Assembly (NCBI GenBank): GCA_030696315.1
Contig: JAUYSM010000004.1
Coordinates: 1 to 64,000, forward strand
From: Pseudohongiella sp.
GTDB taxonomy: Bacteria; Pseudomonadota; Gammaproteobacteria; Pseudomonadales; Pseudohongiellaceae
Reading direction: 5' to 3'
Length of the DNA stretch: 64,000 bases
In this document: positions 24,359-32,194 of the stretch, one piece after another
How the letters are laid out: each line of letters begins with the position of its first letter
Numbering within the stretch: position 1 is the stretch's first letter
Program-made: the position numbers and the translations under genes
Notes under the pieces: model-generated
The model's database searches: none
Seen by the model: only the letters and a program-made list of their open reading frames with translations
Told to the model about the DNA's origin: nothing

Positions 24359-25450
24359 GTGCCCCAACAACCCCACCACCGCTTGCTAATCAACAAACAC
24401 GACTTAACTCAGGTCCGTATCGAAGATCAGTCACCCCCAGCACCCCCATCACCAGGCGAACTAATTTTAGCCCCAGACCTCTTCTCCCTAACCACCAACA
24501 ACATAACCTACGCCGCCTACGGCACAGCCATGCGCTACTGGGACTTCTTCCCCACCGGCGATGCAGACTGGGGTCAGGTGCCGGTGTGGGGTTTTGCCAA
24601 TGTGGTGGCCTCGGCGGTTGAGGGTATCAGTGTGGGTGAGCGCTTCTACGGTTATTTTCCGCCGGCGAGTGAGTTGCGTGTGCAGGCCGCGAATGTGGGC
24701 AAGCGTGGGTTCCGTGATGGCACGGCGCATCGTCAGGCCTTGCCTGCGGCCTACAATCAGTACCTGCGCTGCGATGTTGATCCGCTGTACTCCGCGGACA
24801 GCGAGGCCTTTCAGGCGATCTACCGGCCGCTGTTTATCACCTCATTTACGCTGGCTGACTTTCTGGCGGACAACAACTGGTTTGGCGCGGAGCGGGTGGT
24901 GATCTCGAGTGCGTCCAGCAAGACGGCTTACGGTACGGGTTTTTGTATTGGCGACGCGGTGGAAACCATTGGGCTGACCTCGGAACGTAATCGTGATTTT
25001 GTGGCCGGCTCTGGTTGTTACCGGCACACGCTGACTTATTCGGAACTGGACACGCTGGATGCTCAGGTGCCGACGCTGTATGTGGATTTCTCCGGTGATC
25101 GCGAGCTGCGCAGCGCCATTCATCATCAATGTCGTGAGCTGAAGTATAGCTGTGTGGTGGGATCGGCGCAGACGGTGGTGTTGCCCAAGAAACAAACGCT
25201 ACCCGGACCGGCACCGATGTTTTTCTTTGCGCCCGATCAGATAATCAAGCGCACGGCCGAGTGGGGTGCGCAGACTTTCGGTGAGCAGCTGGGCGATGCG
25301 TGGTCGCGTTTTGGTGCTCACGTTAATGATCCACAACGGGAGTTGCTCACAATTGTTGAGGGGCACGGTCTTGATGCTGCGCAGCAAGTGTTTGCCCAGT
25401 TGCTGGCGGGTGGTGTGACGCCGCAGGAAGGGCATGTGATTCGACTGTAG
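24359..25450 (+). CDS. DUF2855-family protein
   Basis: A 363-residue protein of the DUF2855 family. It is related in fold to medium-chain dehydrogenases: a GroES-like part (SLTTNNITYAAYGTAMRYWD, WGFANVVASAVEGISVGERFYGYFPPA) and a Rossmann-like part (RVVISSASSKTAYGTGFCI, VVGSAQ). The normal GxGxxG cofactor loop reads SSASSKTA, which is typical of this family; its substrate is not established. The start is GTG with AAAAGGAG at 5-12 nt; the product keeps a short N-terminal extension (MPQQPHHRLLINKHDL). It is the first chromosomal gene right of the array. Enzyme role uncertain. Confidence 0.85.
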   Translation: MPQQPHHRLLINKHDLTQVRIEDQSPPAPPSPGELILAPDLFSLTTNNITYAAYGTAMRYWDFFPTGDADWGQVPVWGFANVVASAVEGISVGERFYGYFPPASELRVQAANVGKRGFRDGTAHRQALPAAYNQYLRCDVDPLYSADSEAFQAIYRPLFITSFTLADFLADNNWFGAERVVISSASSKTAYGTGFCIGDAVETIGLTSERNRDFVAGSGCYRHTLTYSELDTLDAQVPTLYVDFSGDRELRSAIHHQCRELKYSCVVGSAQTVVLPKKQTLPGPAPMFFFAPDQIIKRTAEWGAQTFGEQLGDAWSRFGAHVNDPQRELLTIVEGHGLDAAQQVFAQLLAGGVTPQEGHVIRL

Positions 25451-25467
25451 TACTAACAAGAGGCCAG

Positions 25468-25510
25468 GCTGCACAAAACTGGACAATCCCCCGGTTCGCA
25501 GATACCGTTC
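25468..25510 (+). repeat. Dispersed ~40-bp repeat, copy 1
   Basis: The stretch AACTGGACAA, then CC-GGTT, then CAGATACC is shared with 27131-27170 with the same spacing. It lies in the gap before the acyltransferase gene. Origin unknown. Confidence 0.55.
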
Positions 25511-25537
25511 GAGCTCTTCATGGTCAGGGAGTTCCTT

Positions 25538-26422
25538 ATGACATTGCTGCGCAGCCTGCGCGTTGTGATCGCCACCATTCTGCTGAGCCTCAACTCGATT
25601 TTTCATGTCACGCCGCTGTTGGTGGTGGCGCTGGTCAAAGCTGTTTTTCGCGTGAGGTCTGTGCAGTCCGTGTGTGACCAGGTGCTGATGGCAATTGCCG
25701 CGAGCTGGATTGACGTGAACAGTTGGATGTTTGATCACCTGACCGACACAGAGATTGTGGTGACTGGCCTGCCCGAACCCATGCCTGAGGGCCATTTTCT
25801 GCTGCTCTGCAATCACCAGTCCTGGGTGGATATTCCGGTGCTGCAGAAACTGTTTAACCGGCGCCTGCCGATGTTGCGCTTTTTCCTGAAAAGCCAGTTG
25901 ATTTGGGTGCCGGTGTTGGGACTTGCCTGGTGGGCTTTGGATTTTCCGTTCATGAAGCGTTATTCACGTCAGCAGATTGAGAAGCGTCCCGAGCTGGCTG
26001 GCAAGGACGTTGCGGCCACTCGCGAGGCTTGTGAGAAATTCAGGCGTATACCGGTGTCCATCGTCAATTTTGCCGAAGGTACGCGTTTTCGCGCCAGCAA
26101 ACATGCGCAACAACAATCGCCATTCCGGCATCTGCTCAAACCCAAAGCCGGCGGCACCGCGCTGGTGCTGGATGCCATGAGTGAGTCGCTGGATACGCTG
26201 GTTGATGTCACCATCACTTATCCCGACGGCGTGGGCGAATTCAGTGACCTGTGTGCCAACCGCATCGGGCGTATTGTTGTTGATGTGCAGATACTGCTGA
26301 TTCCTGCCGAGCTGCGGGGTGGCGATTATCAGAACGATGAGGCGCATCGGGCGCGTATGCAGGCGTGGGTCAATGAGCGCTGGTTGGCTAAGGACAACAC
26401 GATTGATCGTCTGCTGGGCTAG
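25538..26422 (+). CDS. Inner-membrane 1-acylglycerol-3-phosphate-type acyltransferase (YihG-like)
   Basis: A 294-residue PlsC/LPLAT enzyme transferring an acyl chain to a glycerolipid. The HX4D motif is CNHQSWVDIPVL (about residues 92-103), the second block is LRFFLKSQLIWVPVLG, and the substrate block is NFAEGTRFRASK. An N-terminal membrane helix (about 5-35) anchors it. Length and layout fit YihG/AcpT-like acyltransferases with an extra C-terminal part. An in-frame ATG 18 nt upstream also exists, but GGGAG at 25527-25531 favours the start at 25538. Isolated gene. Confidence 0.87.
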   Translation: MTLLRSLRVVIATILLSLNSIFHVTPLLVVALVKAVFRVRSVQSVCDQVLMAIAASWIDVNSWMFDHLTDTEIVVTGLPEPMPEGHFLLLCNHQSWVDIPVLQKLFNRRLPMLRFFLKSQLIWVPVLGLAWWALDFPFMKRYSRQQIEKRPELAGKDVAATREACEKFRRIPVSIVNFAEGTRFRASKHAQQQSPFRHLLKPKAGGTALVLDAMSESLDTLVDVTITYPDGVGEFSDLCANRIGRIVVDVQILLIPAELRGGDYQNDEAHRARMQAWVNERWLAKDNTIDRLLG

Positions 26423-26428
26423 AGTTTA

Positions 26429-26470
26429 AGAGCTAGGGGTTAAGAGCCAGGGGTTAAGGGCTGGGGGTTA
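26429..26470 (+). repeat. Three tandem 14-bp repeats
   Basis: AGAGCTAGGGGTTA, AGAGCCAGGGGTTA, AGGGCTGGGGGTTA in direct succession, 7 nt after the acyltransferase stop; a fourth, decayed unit precedes them. Intergenic, no known role. Confidence 0.8.
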
Positions 26471-26662
26471 ATGACCAGACGCTAAGTTTTTGCCATCCTG
26501 CCGGATGATTGCACCAATAGTTGGGAAATTTCGCCATGCCTTTCCTAGCTGACTAGTTGAAACATCTTTAAAAACAAGTAAGTACGTTGTGGTATGCATT
26601 TTGCTGGTTCTTGTCACAAGCATAAACCAACACTGGTCACATGACGATTTTCAGGAGAACAC

Positions 26663-27088
26663 ATGCGCACAATTGGCAATATCATCTGGTTACTCTGCGG
26701 GGGGCTTGTCATGGGGCTGTTCTGGTGGCTGGTCGGCTTGATTGCGTTCGTGACCATTATCGGCATTCCCTGGGGCCGGGCCTGTTTTGTGATTGGTGAG
26801 TTTTCGTTTTTTCCGTTTGGTAAGGAGGCCATCTCGCGCACGGAACTGGATCAGTATGATGTTGGCACCGGCGTATTGGGTGTGCTGGGTAATGTCATCT
26901 GGTTTTTGTTCGCCGGGCTCTGGCTGGCGATCGGGCACCTGTTGATTGCCATTGTGTGTTTTATTGTGATCATAGGTATTCCGTTCGGCATCCAGCATCT
27001 GAAATTGGCGAAGCTGGCACTGGCGCCGATCGGCAAGACCATCATCGATTCCGATTATGCACAGGCAGTGCGGGCAGGGGCGGTATAA
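26663..27088 (+). CDS. yccF: YccF-family inner-membrane protein
   Basis: A 141-residue protein with two copies of the YccF domain. MRTIGNIIWLLCGGLVMGLF then a short WGRACFVIGEFSFFPFGKEA make the first half; a second NVIWFLFAGLWLAIGHLL and GIPFGIQHLKLAKLALAPIG make the second. Four or more membrane helices. Function unknown in all bacteria, where it is usually single-copy. Upstream CAGGAG (26652-26657) fits as ribosome binding site. Its last codons fall inside a 17-bp tandem repeat (27072-27122) that supplies the stop. Confidence 0.93.
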   Translation: MRTIGNIIWLLCGGLVMGLFWWLVGLIAFVTIIGIPWGRACFVIGEFSFFPFGKEAISRTELDQYDVGTGVLGVLGNVIWFLFAGLWLAIGHLLIAIVCFIVIIGIPFGIQHLKLAKLALAPIGKTIIDSDYAQAVRAGAV

Positions 27089-27122
27089 GGGCAGGGGCGG
27101 TATAAGGGCAGGCGCGGTGTAA
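27072..27122 (+). repeat. Three tandem 17-bp repeats spanning the yccF stop
   Basis: GGGCAGGGGCGGTATAA occurs twice exactly (27072-27088, 27089-27105) and once with two changes (27106-27122). Each unit ends in TAA; the first one is the gene's stop. Confidence 0.85.
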
Positions 27123-27130
27123 GTTCGCGC

Positions 27131-27170
27131 CTGTCACGCAACTGGACAAGGTCCTGGTTTACAGATACCT
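27131..27170 (+). repeat. Dispersed ~40-bp repeat, copy 2
   Basis: Matches 25468-25510 in the AACTGGACAA, CC-GGTT and CAGATACC blocks. It lies upstream of the lipoprotein-xpaC-telA cluster. Confidence 0.55.
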
Positions 27171-27207
27171 TTTGTTACTCATATACACATCTACATCAGA
27201 GGTAACG

Positions 27208-27342
27208 ATGGCCCGACTTCCGCTCCGCCTCTTAGGTCTGTTGCTACTGACGGCCACCATCACCGTGGCGAGTTGCCAGGCGATGTTCTATGGGGCCGAG
27301 CTGCCGTCGATACCGGCGGTTCTGGAATTCACAGAGGACTGA
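27208..27342 (+). CDS. Small lipoprotein
   Basis: A 44-residue product beginning MARLPLRLLGLLLL and reaching a lipobox (VASC, Cys23), followed by a short tail (about 21 residues, acidic at the end). It would be processed to a lipid-anchored 22-residue peptide. The start ATG is preceded by AGAGG (27198-27202). It is too short for most gene callers, but the signal peptide plus lipobox and the stop 8 nt ahead of xpaC support it as a translated gene. It may be a helper of the XpaC/TelA pair. Confidence 0.65.
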   Translation: MARLPLRLLGLLLLTATITVASCQAMFYGAELPSIPAVLEFTED

Positions 27343-27350
27343 GCCAAGCC

Positions 27351-28184
27351 ATGGACGAATTGCTACGCCAGGGCCGGGCCTGGGCGCCGGTGTTGAAATC
27401 GGCGGCGCTGTTCCTGCTGCCGTTTCCGCTGGTGATCGCCTTTTTTGTTGCGCTCTTCAGTGGCGACATCGGTCGGCTCGCTGCCATCACTGGAGCCATC
27501 TGTGCATTCTTTGGAGCCGGCGTGCTCACCTGGCGCGGCCTGGTCGCTCAGGCGCGCTACTTTCTCGGCCAACGGCTCGATCCGCCGACGGTGCCGCTGA
27601 AGACGGTGAGCGCGATCCTCACTGCGATCGGCGCCGGCCTCGCCGCTGTCGCCGGCGGGCACGGTCCCGCCAGCGCGGGCGCTTTTGCCGTGCTGGCGGC
27701 GGTAGGCTACTTCTGCTTTTATGGCCGCGACCCCAAGCGCAAGCGCATCAACCTGCCGGAGGTGGCCGGGGTAGACCGCGAGGCTGTCATCGCCCAGCTC
27801 AAGCAGGGCTATGGGCGGCTGCAGGGCATAGAGGCTGCCGCGCGGTCTATTGCCGTGCCGGAATTTGGCGAGCGCTTGAAACGCATTATTGGCATCGGCA
27901 AGCAGATCCTCGCGGAAATCGAGCGGGATCCGCGCGACGCCGCCCGGGCGCGGCGTTTTCTGCACTTATATCTGGACAGCGCTGAGAAGGTGACGGTGGA
28001 GTATGCGCGCACCCACCGCCAGATTCGCAACCGTCCGCTCGAACGCAATTTCCGGCAACTGCTGATCGACATGGAACAGACCTTTGAGGCGCAGCACCAG
28101 AAGCTGTTGGAAAACGACATGCTCACCCTGGACGTTGAGATCGAAGTTTTAAACGCGCGGCTCAAGCGCGAAGGCATCAACTGA
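27351..28184 (+). CDS. xpaC: XpaC-like protein (5-bromo-4-chloroindolyl phosphate hydrolysis family)
   Basis: A 277-residue protein with two or three N-terminal membrane segments (about 15-50 and 80-125) and a helical cytoplasmic part (about 140-277) with conserved charged heptads. This is the PF10112/XpaC layout. XpaC and TelA are linked in many genomes as membrane-stress or toxic-anion genes; biochemical activity is not known, despite the name. The start at 27351 is just after the lipoprotein's stop; an upstream in-frame start at 27273 lies inside the lipoprotein gene and is rejected. 12 nt separate it from telA. Confidence 0.88.
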   Translation: MDELLRQGRAWAPVLKSAALFLLPFPLVIAFFVALFSGDIGRLAAITGAICAFFGAGVLTWRGLVAQARYFLGQRLDPPTVPLKTVSAILTAIGAGLAAVAGGHGPASAGAFAVLAAVGYFCFYGRDPKRKRINLPEVAGVDREAVIAQLKQGYGRLQGIEAAARSIAVPEFGERLKRIIGIGKQILAEIERDPRDAARARRFLHLYLDSAEKVTVEYARTHRQIRNRPLERNFRQLLIDMEQTFEAQHQKLLENDMLTLDVEIEVLNARLKREGIN

Positions 28185-28196
28185 GGAGATCATGAC

Positions 28197-29333
28197 ATGA
28201 ACCAACCCACGACCAGCGTAAACGACAAGCTGCCGCTGCCCGAGACCGGAATCACGGCCTACCGCGCCGCCACGGGTACCGAGCTTGCCAGGATCGAGCG
28301 CGCCCTGGCCGAGATCGACCTCGACGACAGCAACTCCATCCTGTTTTTCGGCACGGCCGCGCAGGGCGAAGTCACCACGGTGGCCGACGAGATGCTGGAG
28401 GGTGTGCGCAACAAGGACACCGGGCCGGCCGGTCAGGCGCTGAGCGAGATGGTGACGACCTTGCGGGGATTTCCGGTGGAGGAGCTGGACCCGAACCGCA
28501 AGCGCGGCCTGCTGGCGCGCCTGTTTGGCAAAGCCCGGCCGATCGCGCGCATCCTGCAGCAGTACGAAGAGGTGCGCAGCCACATCGACAAAATCAGTAA
28601 TCGCCTTGACGACCACACCAGCGCGCTGATGAAGGACATCGGCATGCTCGATCGGCTCTATGACAAAACGCTGGCGTACTTCCAGACGCTGGCGGTGTAT
28701 ATCGCCGCGGGTGAGGAATCGCTGCGCCGCCTTGACGAACAGACGCTGCCGGCCATGGCCCGCGACGCCGAAAGCAGCGGCGAAATGCTGAAGGCCCAGG
28801 CGCTGCGCGATATGCGTGCCAAGCGCGACGATCTGGAACGTCGCGTCCACGACCTGAAACTTACCCGCCAGGTGACCATGCAGAGCCTGCCGTCCATCCG
28901 CCTGGTGCAGGAGAACGACAAGGCCCTGGTGAGCAAGATCGGCTCGACCATGGCCAACACCATTCCGCTGTGGCGCCAGCAGCTGGCCATGGCCGTGACC
29001 ATCGCGCGCTCGGCGGAAGCCGGTACCACCTTGAAGCAGGCTACCGACCTCACCAACGAGCTGTTGACGTCGAACGCCGACGCGCTGCGAACCTCCAGTG
29101 AAACCATTCGCACCCAGATCGAGCGCGGCGTAGTCGACATCGCGTCGGTGAAGCAGGCCAACGACGCACTCATCGCCACCATTGACGACGCGCTGCGCAT
29201 TGCCGACGAGGGCCGACGTCAGCGCGTCGAGGCGGAGAAGCAGTTGATCACCTGCGAGATTGAGTTGAAGCAGGCACTGCAGGCGGCCCAAGACCGCAGC
29301 ACAAAGGCACGCAGCACGCCGCAATCAGGTTGA
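28197..29333 (+). CDS. telA: TelA-family toxic-anion resistance protein
   Basis: A 378-residue soluble, mostly helical protein of the TelA/KlaA family (PF05816). Typical features are the GLLARLFGKARPIARILQQYEEVRSH region near 100-130, long helical middle and the LVSKIGSTMANTIPLWRQQLAMAV block (about 245-268). It has ATG with GAGGAG (28184-28189) upstream. TelA relatives give resistance to tellurite and cell-envelope stress when present, though the mechanism is unsettled. It is adjacent to xpaC as usual. The whole cluster is more GC-rich than the surrounding genes, hinting at separate origin. Confidence 0.92.
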   Translation: MNQPTTSVNDKLPLPETGITAYRAATGTELARIERALAEIDLDDSNSILFFGTAAQGEVTTVADEMLEGVRNKDTGPAGQALSEMVTTLRGFPVEELDPNRKRGLLARLFGKARPIARILQQYEEVRSHIDKISNRLDDHTSALMKDIGMLDRLYDKTLAYFQTLAVYIAAGEESLRRLDEQTLPAMARDAESSGEMLKAQALRDMRAKRDDLERRVHDLKLTRQVTMQSLPSIRLVQENDKALVSKIGSTMANTIPLWRQQLAMAVTIARSAEAGTTLKQATDLTNELLTSNADALRTSSETIRTQIERGVVDIASVKQANDALIATIDDALRIADEGRRQRVEAEKQLITCEIELKQALQAAQDRSTKARSTPQSG

Positions 29334-29456
29334 ATCCGGTCGGGCTAAGCGTCCCTGAGGGTGCGGCTGATGCCTCAGCATCACCTTTAATCCTATGATC
29401 ATGGCAGCAGGTGTAGTACCGTCGGTTGATCCGATCGGATTCACCTGGAGTTTGTT

Positions 29457-30233
29457 ATGACAAGGTTTCGAAGGTCTGCCCTGGCGGCAGTGTCTCTGTC
29501 TTTGCTGGTATCTGCGTGTGCGACGTCTCCCACCGGTCGCAACCAGATTATGCTGGTGTCTGATGCGCAGGTGGCAGCGATGGGCGAAGAGGCTTTTGCA
29601 CAGCTCAAGCAGGAAAACGCTGTTAGCCGGGATCAATCTCTGACCCGGTATGTCAACTGTGTATCCGCTGCCCTCCTTGCCGGGTCGGGTGGGGGCCAAA
29701 ATTGGGAAGTGGTGCTGTTTGACGATGCCTCGGTCAACGCCTTCGCACTGCCCGGTGGCAAAATCGGTGTATTCACGGGACTGCTCAACGTCGCCGAAAA
29801 CCAGCACCAGCTCGCGACTGTGGTGGGGCATGAGATTGCGCACGTCACCGCCCGGCACTCGGCAGCCCGGGTCTCCAATCAGCTGGCAACCCAGATGGGG
29901 GTATCTGTCGTTGCACAGACCACCGGCATGGATCCCGGATTGATCAGTATGGGCGCGGATTTGTTGCTGGCCTTGCCATACTCGCGTGCTGACGAAACTG
30001 AGGCTGACCTGCTGGGCCTGGACTATATGGCACAGGCCGGGTTTGACCCTCGCCAGAGTGTCGCCCTTTGGCAAAATATGGAGCGGGCGTCTGGTGGCGG
30101 GCCTCCCCAGTTCCTGTCTACACATCCGGCGCCGCAGGCCCGCATTCGTGATCTGGAGCGGCGTATGCCTGCCGTCATCGCCATGTTTGACGCGGCCCAG
30201 GCGCAGGGCCGGCGGCCACAATGTGCGCCGTAA
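29457..30233 (+). CDS. M48-family metalloprotease lipoprotein
   Basis: A 258-residue zinc protease. Signal peptide with lipobox (LVSACAT, Cys22), then a peptidase with VVGHEIAHVTARHSAAR (HExxH) and ADETEADLLGLDYMAQAG (third ligand Glu). This is the YcaL/LoiP/BepA-type layout without TPR repeats, so it probably works at the outer membrane on misfolded or assembly-stalled proteins. The ATG is preceded by GGAG. Stand-alone gene. Confidence 0.93.
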   Translation: MTRFRRSALAAVSLSLLVSACATSPTGRNQIMLVSDAQVAAMGEEAFAQLKQENAVSRDQSLTRYVNCVSAALLAGSGGGQNWEVVLFDDASVNAFALPGGKIGVFTGLLNVAENQHQLATVVGHEIAHVTARHSAARVSNQLATQMGVSVVAQTTGMDPGLISMGADLLLALPYSRADETEADLLGLDYMAQAGFDPRQSVALWQNMERASGGGPPQFLSTHPAPQARIRDLERRMPAVIAMFDAAQAQGRRPQCAP

Positions 30234-30331
30234 CAGCAGTGCCAGCCGTGAGGGGGGCAACTGCTTGATTAGCAGCCGGGATCTAGTCCCATAGGTAAGC
30301 AGGCTCCAGCACACCCCAGAGGGTTTCACTG

Positions 30332-31336
30332 ATGAAAGTCGCTGTCTTTAGTACCAAAACTTATGATCGCAAGTTCATTTGCCAAGCAAATGCGGTGTCC
30401 GGTCATGAGCTCACGTTTTTCGAACCACGACTGAGTGCACACACCGCGCCACTGGCCGATGGCTTTGAGGTGGTGTGCGCCTTTGTGAATGATCAACTCA
30501 ATGCCCAGGTGCTTGAAATGCTCAAGGCGCAGGGCACGGAACTGATCGCGCTGCGCTCGGCCGGGTTCAATCATGTGGACCTGCGCAAGGCAGCCGAGCT
30601 GGGAATTACGGTGGCAAGGGTGCCTGCCTATTCGCCGCACGCGGTTGCTGAGCACGCCTTAGCGCTGATTCTCACGCTCAACCGTAAAACACATCGCGCT
30701 TATAACCGGGTGCGCGAGGCGAACTTTTCGCTGGACGGCCTGCTGGGCTTCGATCTCCATGGTAAGACGGTGGGTGTTATTGGTACCGGAAAGATCGGCT
30801 CCCTCTTTGCGCGCATCATGCACGCGCTCGGGTGCCGGGTGGTGGCCTCAGATCCTTACCCCGACACGTCGCTGGACGGCGTTGCGGATTACCTCTCGCT
30901 CGATGAGCTTTATCGCGTCTCTGACATTATCTCCCTGCACTGCCCCCTGATGCCGGCAACTGAGCATATGATTGACGAAGCCGCGCTGGAGAAAATGAAG
31001 CCGGGCATCATGCTGATCAACACTAGCCGTGGACGCCTGGTTGATACCCGCGCGGTGATAGATGGCCTGAAGTCACGCAAAATCGCTTATCTGGGTTTGG
31101 ATGTTTACGAGGAGGAGGGTGATCTGTTTTTTGACGATCTGTCGCAGGAGATTATTACCGACGATGTCTTTATGCGTCTGCTGACTTTCCCCAACGTAGT
31201 GATTACCAGCCATCAGGGATTCTTTACTGAGGAAGCCTTGTCTGCCATTGCCGAGACAACAATCGCCAACATTGACGCCTATGCTACCGGCCAAGGCACG
31301 CTGCACCGTGTGAGCGCGGAAAACGTCGCTAGATAA
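30332..31336 (+). CDS. D-lactate-dehydrogenase-type 2-hydroxyacid dehydrogenase
   Basis: A 334-residue NAD-dependent dehydrogenase. The GxGxxG loop is [17 protein letters not shown], followed by the ASDPYPD acidic residue that binds NAD. Catalytic residues are seen: Arg in [11 protein letters not shown], Glu in [13 protein letters not shown] and His in [21 protein letters not shown] is characteristic of fermentative D-lactate dehydrogenase (LdhA) and its relatives, so reduction of pyruvate to D-lactate is likely. ATG start follows the run AGAGGGTTTCACTG. It is just upstream of tRNA-Pro. Confidence 0.92.
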   Translation: MKVAVFSTKTYDRKFICQANAVSGHELTFFEPRLSAHTAPLADGFEVVCAFVNDQLNAQVLEMLKAQGTELIALRSAGFNHVDLRKAAELGITVARVPAYSPHAVAEHALALILTLNRKTHRAYNRVREANFSLDGLLGFDLHGKTVGVIGTGKIGSLFARIMHALGCRVVASDPYPDTSLDGVADYLSLDELYRVSDIISLHCPLMPATEHMIDEAALEKMKPGIMLINTSRGRLVDTRAVIDGLKSRKIAYLGLDVYEEEGDLFFDDLSQEIITDDVFMRLLTFPNVVITSHQGFFTEEALSAIAETTIANIDAYATGQGTLHRVSAENVAR

Positions 31337-31406
31337 GCCGATCAGAGCAACCCAAGTCTACGGTATAAAACGCGACCTATGTCCCCGAAGTCGGACCGTA
31401 TGAAAC

Positions 31407-31483
31407 TGGTCGGAGTGAGAGGATTCGAACCTCCGACCCCCGCCTCCCGAAGGCGGTGCTCTACCGGACTGAGCTACACTCCG
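31407..31483 (-). tRNA. tRNA-Pro(CGG)
   Basis: Read on the minus strand, the acceptor CGGAGTG pairs with CACTCCG and is followed by the encoded A-CCA (31407-31410). The anticodon arm is CCGCC-TTCGGGA-GGCGG, with CGG in the loop, so it reads codon CCG. The T arm is GGAGG-TTCGAAT-CCTCT with the standard TTCGAAT loop. 77 nt in total. Confidence 0.97.
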
Positions 31484-31629
31484 AATGTTTCGACCGTTCA
31501 GATGTCGCTGGTGCGGCTGTCTGAACGGGGCGAATTATATGTCAGAACCCGGGGGGCTTTCCAAGAGCCTGCTCAAGAAAAAATCCGGGTTCCTTTCCTG
31601 CCGCGAGTGGTGCTTTGGCCCGCCCCAAC

Positions 31630-32058
31630 TCAAGCTGACTTCTTACGATTATCCAGACTGAACGCGCCGGCGCCGGCGCTGGTGAGAATCAGCAGGCCTG
31701 CGGTGATGCCCATATTTTTGAAGAAGTTCTGGGTTTCGTGTGAGCGCTGCAGGCCAGCTTCCATGGTCCAGAAGTCGTGCATGACCAGGCTGATGACCAC
31801 GGTGAGGCCGGCGAGTACAAAGGCGACGATGCGGACCTGGAATCCGGCGAACAGGGCGAAGGCGCTGCCGACCTGGATGACGCCGCTGAGAATCAGGAAG
31901 AAGGGGATAAAGATCATGCCGTGTGAGGCCATGTACTCGACGTGGAAGTCGTAACTGGTGAACTTGGCGAGGCCGGGCAGCAGAAAGTAGATGCCAAGAA
32001 TGAAGCGGCCGAGGGGGTTTGATACGGTGGTGATGAGGCTGCTGAGTTGTTGCAGCAT
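31630..32058 (-). CDS. DoxX-family membrane protein
   Basis: A 142-residue protein with four membrane helices. The first carries PLGRFILGIYFLLPGLAKFT, the DoxX signature, and the last is NMGITAGLLILTSAGAGAFS. DoxX proteins are associated with quinone or thiosulfate metabolism and membrane redox stress, but the reaction is not fixed for this subfamily. AGGAG precedes the ATG. Confidence 0.9.
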   Translation of the reverse strand: MLQQLSSLITTVSNPLGRFILGIYFLLPGLAKFTSYDFHVEYMASHGMIFIPFFLILSGVIQVGSAFALFAGFQVRIVAFVLAGLTVVISLVMHDFWTMEAGLQRSHETQNFFKNMGITAGLLILTSAGAGAFSLDNRKKSA

Positions 32059-32194
32059 GGGTGATTCTCCTGCTTATTATTGTTGCTGCCATTAGTGTGG
32101 TCAGCGCGTGGGTTTGGCGGCCGGTGCGTTAAATACCGGCGTGTGTTTATCTTTTGCGGGCGTTAACATAGCTCAACTTCTGAGGAACGTCTCT

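Noticed and set aside
28149-29324. 391-codon minus-strand ORF
   Set aside because: Antisense to telA in GC-rich DNA.
31379-31954. 191-codon plus-strand ORF with a 'VGVRGFEPPTPASRRRCSTGL' type start
   Set aside because: It is the complement of tRNA-Pro continuing antisense to the DoxX gene; a well-known false product.
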